64,000 nt of DNA. Source: Sphingobacterium athyrii. Lineage in GTDB: Bacteria > Bacteroidota > Bacteroidia > Sphingobacteriales > Sphingobacteriaceae. The notes below the pieces were generated by a model. It was not told the origin of the DNA. It was given only the letters and a program-made list of their open reading frames with translations, and made no database searches. Positions 56,320-64,000 of this stretch are shown here, in pieces. Where the stretch lies: assembly GCF_003071065.1 (NCBI RefSeq), contig NZ_QCXX01000002.1:496001-560000 (forward strand), given 5' to 3'. A program made the translations under genes and the position numbers. Each line of letters begins with the position of its first letter. Position 1 is the stretch's first letter.

Positions 56320-57969
56320 ATGCAAAAGATAAAAATAGGAGTAATATTGGTGCTTGTCTTCGCTTTTCTGCAGGTTGAAGCACAGCATTCGACGAAAGAG
56401 GTAGATGTTGTGGTTTACGGCGGTACACCGGCCGCCATCACAGCGGCATTGCAAGTGAAGCGGTCCGGCAGATCGGTTATCGTCTTATCACCAGATAAGC
56501 ATTTAGGCGGGCTGAGTTCAGGTGGACTTGGTTTTACGGATACCGGCGACAAAACAGTTATTGGTGGCCTAGCCAAAAAATTCTATCAGGATGTATATAA
56601 CCATTACGCCAAAGAATCGAGCTGGAATTGGCAATCCCGTGCTTCATTTGGCAATCGGGGTCAGGGCACTGTTGCCATGGACAGCGCGCATCGGACGATG
56701 TGGATTTTTGAACCTCATGTAGCCGAGCGCATTTTTGATTCCTGGGTGCGTGATCATCAGATTGATGTCGTCCGTGGAGCCTATTTAGATCGGCAGGAAA
56801 GCGCCGTCACTAAAGAAGGCACAACAATCAAGTCCATCAAAACCTTAGACGGAAAGATCTATGAGGCGAAGATATTTATTGATGCCACCTACGAGGGCGA
56901 TCTGATGGCACTTGCCAAAGTAAGTTACACGATCGGGCGGGAGGCCAACCAGACCTACGGGGAGCAGTGGAACGGCGTTCAGACCGGGGTCTTTCAGCAT
57001 CGGCATCACTTTATCGCGCAGATCAGCCCCTATAAGCACGAAGGAGATCCGGGCAGCGGTCTGGTATTTGGCGTTTCGGAGCAAGATCCCGGGCAATATG
57101 GAGCGGCAGATCAGAAGCTGCAGGCCTATTGCTTTCGGATGTGCCTGACTAACGATGTCCGTAATCGGAAGCCCTTCGTGAAGCCAATGGGGTACGATCC
57201 GCAGCACTATGTCTTGCTGCAACGTTTATTCCGGGCAGGCTGGGACGAAGCCTTTCAAAAATTTGATCTGGTGCCCAACCATAAGACTGATGCCAATAAC
57301 CACGGTCCGTTCAGTACCGATTTTATCGGGATGAACTATCGCTATCCCGAAGCGAGCTATGCGGAACGAAAATCCATTATCGAAGCCCATCGTCGTTATC
57401 AGCAGGGCCTATATTATTTTATGGCCAATGATCCTTCGGTGCCTACAGCAATCAGATCAAAAATGGCCGAATGGGGGCTGGCAAAAGATGAATTTAAAGA
57501 TAATGACAATTGGCCTTCTCAACTATATATACGAGAAGCCCGGCGCATGCTGGGACAATATGTGACGACCGAACACAATATCCTGGGCAAGCGCAGGGTG
57601 GAAGATCCGATCGGTATGGGCTCATATACCCTAGATTCGCATAATGTCCAACGCTATGTGACCAAAGAAGGCTTTGTTCAAAACGAAGGCGATATCGGCG
57701 TTCATGTGCCAGCGCCTTACGCCATTTCCTATGGATCGATTATCCCAAAAAGCAATGAATGCAGCAATTTACTTGTTCCGGTCTGCCTCTCCAGTTCGCA
57801 TATTGCCTTTGGTTCGATCCGTATGGAGCCGGTATTCATGGTGTTGGGGCAGAGTGCAGGTGCCGCAGCGATATTAGCACTTGATAATGATGGGGTTGTG
57901 CAGCACGTGGATTACGGCTTATTAAAAAAACAACTGCTGGATTCAGGGCAAGTATTGGAACAAAAATAA
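56320..57969 (+). CDS. FAD-dependent oxidoreductase, paralog without the C-terminal module
   Basis: 549 residues with a signal peptide ending VEAQ. The FAD motif is VVYGGTPAAITAALQVKRSG and LGGLSSGGLGFTDTG. It shares the YRYPEASYAERKSIIEAHRR and YIREARRMLGQYV blocks with the previous protein but stops before the golvesin-like module. It carries a loop rich in His (FQHRHHFIAQI) not seen in the first copy. It starts six bases after it, so a tandem duplication with divergence is likely. Confidence 0.85.
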   Translation: MQKIKIGVILVLVFAFLQVEAQHSTKEVDVVVYGGTPAAITAALQVKRSGRSVIVLSPDKHLGGLSSGGLGFTDTGDKTVIGGLAKKFYQDVYNHYAKESSWNWQSRASFGNRGQGTVAMDSAHRTMWIFEPHVAERIFDSWVRDHQIDVVRGAYLDRQESAVTKEGTTIKSIKTLDGKIYEAKIFIDATYEGDLMALAKVSYTIGREANQTYGEQWNGVQTGVFQHRHHFIAQISPYKHEGDPGSGLVFGVSEQDPGQYGAADQKLQAYCFRMCLTNDVRNRKPFVKPMGYDPQHYVLLQRLFRAGWDEAFQKFDLVPNHKTDANNHGPFSTDFIGMNYRYPEASYAERKSIIEAHRRYQQGLYYFMANDPSVPTAIRSKMAEWGLAKDEFKDNDNWPSQLYIREARRMLGQYVTTEHNILGKRRVEDPIGMGSYTLDSHNVQRYVTKEGFVQNEGDIGVHVPAPYAISYGSIIPKSNECSNLLVPVCLSSSHIAFGSIRMEPVFMVLGQSAGAAAILALDNDGVVQHVDYGLLKKQLLDSGQVLEQK

Positions 57970-58001
57970 TATATTGCAATAAAATTATACCTGGATATAG
58001 G

Positions 58002-59839
58002 ATGGATTTAGATAATATGAACGCGCTTACGCTGGTCTTTGCGTCAATTTTAATCTTCGCGATCGCTTACCGTTTTTACGGGGTTTTTATGGCACAGAAA
58101 GTACTCCGGCTCAATGATGCCATCACTACCCCGGCAGTCGAGTTTGCCGATGGCCACGATTATGTGAAGACAGACCGTAAGGTCTTGTTTGGACATCATT
58201 TTGCTGCCATTGCCGCTGCCGGGCCTTTGGTCGGTCCAGTGCTGGCTGCCCAATTTGGTTACCTTCCGGGGGCACTCTGGATTTTGATCGGTTGTGTTCT
58301 GGGGGGCGGTGTGCACGATATGGTTGTCCTGTTTGCGTCGGTCAGGCACAAAGGGCAGAGCCTGGCAACCATTGCGTCGAAGGAAATCGGTCCCGTTGTC
58401 GGCGGTATAACCGGTATAGCTGTTCTGTTTATTCTTATCCTGACCTTGGCTGGTCTTTCTCTTGCCTGTATCAGCGCCATGCACGAGGCCCCTTGGTCTT
58501 TATTTACCATTATTCTGACCATGCCGATTGCCATATTTATGGGACTCTTGATGCGGTACAAAGCCGGATCAGTTACCTTGGCTAGCATATTGGGGGGGAT
58601 TTTATTGATTGTGGGCATTATTGCGGGCCATCGCTTGATGGAGATCCCAGTCATTCACAACCTGTTCGATTGGGATGTCAAGACCATTTCGATCGCGACT
58701 GCTGTTTATGGATTTTAGCGTCGGTGTTACCTATCTGGCTGCTTCTTGTTCCTCGGGATTACCTTTCCACCTATCTCAAGATCGGCACGATCCTGATGTT
58801 GGCCGTCGGCATTGTCTTTGTGCATCCGACGATACAGATGCCCGCTCTGACCGATTTTATCCATGGCGGCGGACCTGTGATCGGCGGGCCCGTGCTGCCC
58901 TTTATTTTTATTGTGATTGCCTGCGGTGCAATTTCGGGTTTCCATGCGATTATTGCCACGGGCACGACGCCCAAGATGTTGGGTACCGAAAGAGAGATTC
59001 TTTTTGTGGGCTATGGTGCGATGCTGGTGGAGGGATTTGTCGCCCTAATGGCCTTGATTGCAGCCTGCACCTTGCTACCGGGGGACTATTTTGCGATCAA
59101 TACGCCAGTAAGTGACTATGCCCATTTTCTGGCGCAACATCCCGAATTAAAGGCCGTGGATCTGCAACATTTTTCAGATCGGATAGGAGTTGATCTCCAT
59201 GGGCGGACCGGCGGAGCTGTTTCCCTGGCTGTGGGGATGGCACATATATTTGATAAGGTTCCCTTTATGGACGACGTGATGGCTTACTGGTATAATTTCG
59301 CCATTATGTTTGAAGCCGTATTTATCCTTACGGCTATTGATGCCGGGACACGGGTGGGGCGATTCTTTTTGCAGGAAATGTTGGGCAATATCTTTCCGGC
59401 CTTTAAAGACAAAGATTGGAAACCGGGCATTTGGCTATGCAGTGCTATTTTCACTTTTTCATGGGGCTATCTTGTTTTTACGGGAAATGTAAGCAGTATC
59501 TGGCCACTATTTGGCATTAGCAACCAGCTCTTGGCTGCCTGTGGGCTTATTGTCTGTACCACAATGCTTATTCGGATGAATAGGAAGAAATATGCCTTAT
59601 TTACAGCCATACCGGGTGTATTTATGGCTAGGATTACCTTTTGGGCCGGCTATCTGCAGGTGGTGGATATTTATTTGCCCAAGAGGCAGCTGCTATTAGC
59701 ATCACTGGCCATATTGGCCATGCTATTGATGCTTCTTGTTTTTATGGGTACATTTCGCAAATGGTATCAGTTATTTAAAACGGAGACTAACTTTATCGAT
59801 CAAAATGAGGAATCCGTGAAAGTGCTGGTGGATCGCTAA
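58002..59839 (+). pseudogene. cstA: CstA peptide/pyruvate transporter with a one-base frameshift
   Basis: CstA is a multi-pass inner-membrane carbon-starvation transporter. The first part (from 58002; alternative ATG 58017) has FGHHFAAIAAAGPLVGPVLA and HDMVVLFASVRHKGQS and reaches TAG at 58716. The homology continues in the next frame (ASVLPIWLLLVPRDYLSTYL, then GTTPKMLGTEREILFVGYG) to 59839. TTTT at 58713-58716 lacks one T that would restore VYGFLASVLP. The combined length is about 612 residues, normal for CstA. Either a true mutation or a homopolymer sequencing error. Confidence 0.85.
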
Positions 59840-59872
59840 GCTACATTGCTTCGTATCATTCCTAATTACTGG

Positions 59873-59903
59873 GAAATCCTGCCGAGTTATGTCAGGGGAT
59901 TTC
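59873..59903 (+). terminator. Possible hairpin after cstA
   Basis: GAAATCCTG (59873-59881) can pair with CAGGGGATTTC (59893-59903) with a bulge and a loop of about 11 bases. A short T-poor stretch follows, so the termination call is weak. Confidence 0.35.
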
Positions 59904-59952
59904 GATCAAAATAATTGGGGAAAATGTAATCAATTTTGATAACATTTGTGTT

Positions 59953-60087
59953 ATGGAAAAGAGTACGAAACATTTTAATGGAATTCGCTCGAGTATCATC
60001 TTGGAAAGAGAGCTTAAGAAGCGTGTGATTAGGCGTTATTCAACATCTAAACGACCAACTACTCCGACGTCATCACATAGACATTAG
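59953..60087 (+). CDS. Possible 44-residue basic peptide
   Basis: ATG 59953 opens 44 codons to TAG 60085. The sequence is basic (RSSIILERELKKRVIRRYS) and ends in Ser/Thr/His. It sits between cstA and the 2H phosphoesterase. It could be a small regulatory or nucleic-acid-binding peptide, or chance. No family recognised. Confidence 0.25.
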   Translation: MEKSTKHFNGIRSSIILERELKKRVIRRYSTSKRPTTPTSSHRH

Positions 60088-60170
60088 CGCGGATAATTTA
60101 TGCTATATTATAGGTAAATCCTATACGATTGGGACAGCGAGGTAAAGAAACCGTTTTGGGTAAAAAATTT

Positions 60171-60851
60171 ATGAAACTTATACAGCATTATGATAATATG
60201 TTCAATCAGTCTATCGGACAGATTAGCAGGGGAGAGATAGAGATTGACCAACAGATAGATAATGACAGAGACCGACGTCGTGGTCTCACCTTGTTGATAC
60301 GACCCAATGATGAGATTAAAGCCCGTGTTGGAGCTTTTCAGGACGAATTGATGAAGATCGACGGAGTACAGTATTATCAGCCGTCATCGGATCTACATGT
60401 GACGGCACTTTCAATCATTTCATGTTATGAAGGTTTTGATCTAAGTGATATACAAATCCAGGATTACGAAGATATTATTTCACAAAGTCTCAACGATATT
60501 CCCAGCACCGAGCTGAAATTTAAAGGGATAACAGCATCTCGGGAGGCCGTGCTGATACAGGGGTTTCCGATGGGCGATGGGCTTGAAATACTTCGTGATA
60601 GGCTGAGGAGTAATTTCAGTTCCTCCGCTCTGCAACAGCATATAGATTCGAGGTATCGATTGGCTACTGCACATATGACCTCAGTACGCTTTCGAAAGGA
60701 ACTGCGTTCTCCGGACAAGTTTGGTACTAAATTGCAAGATTATAGAGCGGCCGAGTTTGGTGAAATGAAGATAGAATCACTTGAATTGGTATATAACGAT
60801 TGGTATCAGAACAGTAATATCGTCAAAATACTCCATCGCTTTGCTTTATAA
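60171..60851 (+). CDS. 2H phosphoesterase superfamily protein (2'-5' RNA ligase-like)
   Basis: 226 residues from ATG 60171 (the frame is open from a TTG at 60129). The two HxT motifs that define the superfamily are present: DLHVTALSI near residue 80 and TAHMTSVRF near 175. These enzymes cleave or ligate 2'-5' or cyclic phosphodiester bonds in RNA or nucleotides. Its substrate is unknown. No signal peptide; cytosolic. Confidence 0.75.
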   Translation: MKLIQHYDNMFNQSIGQISRGEIEIDQQIDNDRDRRRGLTLLIRPNDEIKARVGAFQDELMKIDGVQYYQPSSDLHVTALSIISCYEGFDLSDIQIQDYEDIISQSLNDIPSTELKFKGITASREAVLIQGFPMGDGLEILRDRLRSNFSSSALQQHIDSRYRLATAHMTSVRFRKELRSPDKFGTKLQDYRAAEFGEMKIESLELVYNDWYQNSNIVKILHRFAL

Positions 60852-61005
60852 ATCCTCGCCCTCGACGATAGACCTGAATAATACACTAAAATTCCAATAC
60901 CGTACCTAGGTGGAAATTTCAAATATTGTAATGAAACCTATCTTAAATCGGAAACTGTAATCCAGGAATTGGAAACTGACTACCCTACAAAACGGATAGA
61001 TGCAG

Positions 61006-61476
61006 TTACACTCCAGATTGTAGACGGCATACAAAAGGGGAGAGCTGCATAGAATCCTGCTTTTGTTTGATGCGGTCGTAAGCCTTGTGCAGGAGATAAC
61101 ATGCGTAGCCCACGTCTTGTTTATTTTGAAGGTAAAAGCTTATCCACCCTGAATTTTTAAATACATGATGGTCCTTAATTTTTCCTTCAGTCATTAACGA
61201 ATTTTTTAGTTCTGTATTTAATAAGATGTCCAATAAGCCATTGCTATGTACATGTGCAAACTCTCTTCCCATATAATTAAACTCAGTCCCGCCATATTTA
61301 TGTATTCCAATCGTAGTTCCAGGCATTCGTGTCACATTTTCTTCCAGATCGTCGATCCAGTCCAGTAATTCAGGTTTCGTTAAAAACATCCAAAATCTCA
61401 TGAAGCTATCAAATATAATAGCGCATAAAGGGATATCCTTTAAAAAACCGACTCTTTTTACCACAAAAGAAAACAT
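61006..61476 (-). CDS. DUF5519 (luciferase-like) protein
   Basis: 156 residues. The C-terminal 110 residues match the DUF5519 family: GIHKYGGTEFNYMGREFAHV with HSNGLLDILL and HHVFKNSGWISFYL. The N-terminal 30 residues are hydrophobic and may form a membrane anchor. It starts three bases after the stop of the SRPBCC membrane protein, giving a two-gene operon. The luciferase name of the family does not imply light production. Confidence 0.7.
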   Translation of the reverse strand: MFSFVVKRVGFLKDIPLCAIIFDSFMRFWMFLTKPELLDWIDDLEENVTRMPGTTIGIHKYGGTEFNYMGREFAHVHSNGLLDILLNTELKNSLMTEGKIKDHHVFKNSGWISFYLQNKQDVGYACYLLHKAYDRIKQKQDSMQLSPFVCRLQSGV

Positions 61477-61479
61477 AGG

Positions 61480-62406
61480 CTATCTCTCGCTTAGTAATTT
61501 AATATGTTCCATTACTCTAAAATGAACATTTCTGGTGATACTTTCTGCCCATAGATCGTAGTACCAAGTAGGGAAGACATGAAGGTTATACCAACTGTTC
61601 CCAATAAGAGTAGTGGTGCCGTTTCCATTGTCCTTTAATATAAATTCGCCCCTTTTTATATCTATATGTCCCATAATTTCAGGGTCTTTGGGTTGATCAA
61701 CGATATCAAAAATTAAGTTTTTATTGATGTCAAATTTTACAATCTTCTCATCGAAGATATATCCATTGCTAAAAATACATTTTCGGTTTGCACCCAGTCT
61801 ATGCTCACTTACCGTTGTGGCCATGGGGCTCGGCATCCCAATTTTAAAGAGCCAATAGTTTTCCTTTTGGGATATTGGATCGAAGGCGACCACGTGTTTC
61901 CATACCTCTTCCGGACTTGCCTGAATCAATAGCTCATCAGAAACCATATTTTCGTGATGATGGTCGCTCAGGGAGTCAACAATGAAAATTCCAACTAAAA
62001 GGCTTACAATGCTTATATTCAATTTTTGATTTCTCTTTTTAAACATAGCCCTTCCAATAAAGGCACCTGAGATGATAAAGCCAAAAATAAGCGGTGAAAC
62101 AATCAGTAGACAAATAAAGCCTTCACCTAAGAAGAAAAAGCTCATTAAGATGGCGATAAGACCATTCAGGATAGAATATCCCGTTATTTGTTTTCCCCTT
62201 ATCTCCATGTCTTTCAAAAACCAAGCCGTGATAATACCCATTAACATTGGAATAATCACAAACTCTGAAAAAACAAGTATACCTGTATCCTCAGGCGCCA
62301 ATGAAGACTGGATACCAATGATTAGGAATGCGAAAATGTTGGCTATCAAAATTCCTTGAAATATTTTGGAATTTAGCACTTTAAATAACGTTGTTTTCAA
62401 ACTCAT
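61480..62406 (-). CDS. Membrane protein with C-terminal SRPBCC domain
   Basis: 308 residues. The first about 150 residues hold four to five transmembrane helices (for example GILIANIFAFLIIGI and EGFICLLIVSPLIFGFII). The rest is a SRPBCC/polyketide-cyclase-like domain beginning MVSDELLIQASPEEVWKHVV, followed by the strands EHRLGANRKCIFSNG and GNGTTTLIGNSWY. This arrangement suggests lipid- or hydrophobe-binding at the membrane. It is co-transcribed with the DUF5519 gene downstream. Confidence 0.75.
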   Translation of the reverse strand: MSLKTTLFKVLNSKIFQGILIANIFAFLIIGIQSSLAPEDTGILVFSEFVIIPMLMGIITAWFLKDMEIRGKQITGYSILNGLIAILMSFFFLGEGFICLLIVSPLIFGFIISGAFIGRAMFKKRNQKLNISIVSLLVGIFIVDSLSDHHHENMVSDELLIQASPEEVWKHVVAFDPISQKENYWLFKIGMPSPMATTVSEHRLGANRKCIFSNGYIFDEKIVKFDINKNLIFDIVDQPKDPEIMGHIDIKRGEFILKDNGNGTTTLIGNSWYNLHVFPTWYYDLWAESITRNVHFRVMEHIKLLSER

Positions 62407-62560
62407 CGTATTTGATCGTTTATGTATTAAATTGAGGTCTTTTGTATAACTGAAAATAAATCTGAATCTGCTTCCAAACTAAATATTCACTATCTGAGCA
62501 AAAGATTAATCATAAGTTGCGATGAGCCACTTAAAAATTCCAGTATAGCTTCGCTCGGTT

Positions 62561-62947
62561 TCACACTATGCAGTTTACTTCTTTATTCGTACTAACCATA
62601 AACGAAAAATAATCGCTGCTGATATCAAAAGAAGACGCCCTATAAAATGATTCATAGGTATTGTCTAAGTTACCCCTTTTGTGGTTTACTTTTCTGAGTA
62701 AATTCCCATTCGCATCCCGGCTGATCCAGACACCATCTCGTTTACTTTCTATAAAGTGACGTTCTTCTAAGACTACGTTATTGGATATAACCTTATAAGC
62801 GTCTGCTGTACGAATTTCTGTGCAGTTACAATGAGGAAAAGTTTCTCCGGTTTGCCCTGATACATGAGCGACAGAAAGCATAAACAAAAGCAGAAGTGTA
62901 AAATAACTAAATTTTGAATTGTTGCGGGTAATTGTAGTACTATTCAT
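62561..62947 (-). CDS. Small secreted protein with a MORN-like segment
   Basis: 128 residues with a signal peptide to about residue 31 (LSVAHVSGQ). The mature part contains ESKRDGVWISRDANGNLL and RKVNHKRGNL, a MORN/YwqK-like hairpin repeat. Two Cys occur at the start (HCNCTE). No enzymatic motif. Likely periplasmic or surface. Confidence 0.6.
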   Translation of the reverse strand: MNSTTITRNNSKFSYFTLLLLFMLSVAHVSGQTGETFPHCNCTEIRTADAYKVISNNVVLEERHFIESKRDGVWISRDANGNLLRKVNHKRGNLDNTYESFYRASSFDISSDYFSFMVSTNKEVNCIV

Positions 62948-63326
62948 AAAGCGGTTGTAATAAAGCTTTTTGACGCTAAGATATTAAATAATTATCTATT
63001 TGATCAATTGGGGAACTGTGGATGATCATACAAACTGGTATAGTGACGTCAAAAGTCGTTTATTGTAGGACAAATTAAGTTAAAAGAGGAATTTCCGAGA
63101 GGTTTCGATTATAAATATTCCGGAGCTTAAAGCGGCAACTTATTGAATTATAAAATTCTGTGTACAATGCGGATAATGGATTATCGTTGCGTGTTTATTA
63201 GCCATAATTTAACCAATACTTGTATAATATTGATAATTTGACAGGGTGTTATTTACTTTATTTTTATTTATGGAGATGAATAGTTATAATTGATAAGACT
63301 AATCAGGAAGTTAAATAAAGTAGTAG
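62948..63326. other. Intergenic, nothing recognised
   Basis: AT-rich. A plus-strand open stretch in the middle (around 63010-63075) reads VDDHTNWYSDVKSRLL before a stop and could be a gene fragment, but it is too short to assign. It also holds the upstream regions of the genes on either side. Confidence 0.35.
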
Positions 63327-63626
63327 TTGCAAACAATATTTATTGACCGAAAACAGGCCGAATTTATTTCTTTAATCAATTTTGGATTTACTTTGCCTCT
63401 CTCAGATTGGGGGAATTCTAAAACTAAATGGTTAATAGAAGAAGCAGATATTTCATTAATTGAAAATGCCGCTAAACAGAGGCAAAAAGAGTTTGAGCAA
63501 GAGATATTTCTTCAAGTTTCCAAATGGGATATTCAAATGCGCTCATGTTATATGATTTCGATCATATTGCTGAGATTAGATATTCTGTTACAAATGAATT
63601 ACTTAAACTCAATTATAAGGATATGA
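63327..63626 (+). pseudogene. Short unknown ORF, probably frameshifted or truncated
   Basis: The frame opens directly after a TAG with a TTG at 63327 and no ATG near. The first about 65 residues (FISLINFGFTLPLSDWG, WLIEEADISLIENAAKQRQ) look coding, the last 35 do not. A neighbouring frame from about 63530 (YSNALMLYDFDHIAEIRYSV) continues more convincingly and runs into the ATG at 63623. A single frameshift near 63525 is the simplest reading. Family unknown. Confidence 0.4.
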
Positions 63627-64000
63627 GAACATTATTTACCATCCTAATCTTGGTGCTGATCCGGTTTCAAATTGTTCAGAGTCAAACATCCATTACATTA
63701 ATAATTACCAATGCAGATGACTTTAAGAACAAGGAAATCGGCGTAAGTGAGTATGGCCTTGAACCTAAATTCCAGCCGGTTAAAGACACCTCATATTTTC
63801 ATCTTGATAATAAAGAACCGACTTTCTATTCATTTTATATTGCAGATCGCAATTTCAAAATATGTTTATCGCAGGGCCCTGTAATTATAAGAGGTGCAAT
63901 TGAATCCGAACAATTTGTAGTAGATACCGTAATTAATGCGCCCTTATATTATGAAAGGGCTAGGTTTATACACATGGTTTCGAATGGAGAAGCCAATGGC
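63623..64000 (+). CDS. Secreted protein, cut off by the window end
   Basis: From ATG 63623 the frame is open to the last base (126 codons). It starts with a signal peptide (MRTLFTILILVLIRFQIVQS), and the mature part is beta-rich, with PTFYSFYIADRNFKICLSQG. The pattern is reminiscent of the N-terminal DUF4369-like domain of secreted thioredoxin-family proteins in Bacteroidota, but this is a guess from a partial sequence. The C-terminal part lies outside the window. Confidence 0.55.
   Translation, partial: MRTLFTILILVLIRFQIVQSQTSITLIITNADDFKNKEIGVSEYGLEPKFQPVKDTSYFHLDNKEPTFYSFYIADRNFKICLSQGPVIIRGAIESEQFVVDTVINAPLYYERARFIHMVSNGEANG

Noticed and set aside
58675..59115. 146-codon plus-strand frame inside cstA
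   Set aside because: Out of frame with the conserved CstA sequence; Cys/Arg-rich shadow.
1..64000. CRISPR array, tRNA, rRNA, intact insertion sequence or prophage
   Set aside because: Looked for on both strands; no regularly spaced repeats, cloverleaf-like sequence, transposase or phage structural gene was recognised.

Overview
The window reads as chromosomal DNA of a Bacteroidota bacterium, most likely a Sphingobacteriaceae member such as Sphingobacterium. This is inferred from gene content: ECF sigma/FecR pairs driving TonB-dependent receptors, a SusC/SusD pair, many lipoproteins, fasciclin, IPT/TIG and DUF4397 proteins, YARHG and MORN-like secreted proteins, and a promoter element resembling TAnnTTTG. 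No rRNA, tRNA, CRISPR array or intact insertion sequence was seen.

1-12 kb: small housekeeping and stress genes. These are an NAD(P)H oxidoreductase, an aldo/keto reductase, an AAA+ ATPase/VWA pair, a beta carbonic anhydrase, azoR divergent from an HxlR-type regulator with a perfect palindrome between them, and a run of secreted or envelope proteins (lipoproteins, YARHG, SanA-like).

12-24 kb: a mixed region where intact genes (selO, an LCM-type methyltransferase, an alpha/beta hydrolase, a MORN-like protein with a membrane partner, a DUF4382 lipoprotein) sit among many decayed ones. The decayed ones include a TonB_C-like gene cut by one in-frame amber codon, a 204-bp partial copy of the hydrolase gene, the C-terminal part of a ROK protein, an acyltransferase-like tail, and two separate alkB remnants.

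24-27 kb: a 1023-residue stand-alone adenylation-carrier-reductase (A-T-R) enzyme without a condensation domain, predicted to activate an acid, probably an amino acid, and release it as an aldehyde or alcohol.

27.8-45.4 kb (minus strand): one large locus reading sigma factor, FecR anti-sigma, STN-containing TonB receptor, DUF4397 lipoprotein, another lipoprotein, three tandem fasciclin lipoproteins, a lipoprotein with five IPT/TIG domains and an NHL-like propeller, and an Oar-like TonB receptor. It has no SusD. From the receptor onward the genes are tightly packed, so it is probably a co-expressed cell-surface system under its own sigma switch. This is the best candidate in the window for an undescribed system.

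45.6-59.8 kb (plus strand): a second, divergently oriented module of sigma factor, FecR, SusC, SusD, two paralogous FAD-dependent oxidoreductases and CstA. It suggests surface capture of a ligand, its oxidation, and inner-membrane uptake of a small product. cstA carries an apparent one-base frameshift in a T run.

59.9-64 kb: a 2H phosphoesterase, a SRPBCC membrane protein next to a DUF5519 protein, small secreted proteins, and a secreted protein that runs off the right edge.
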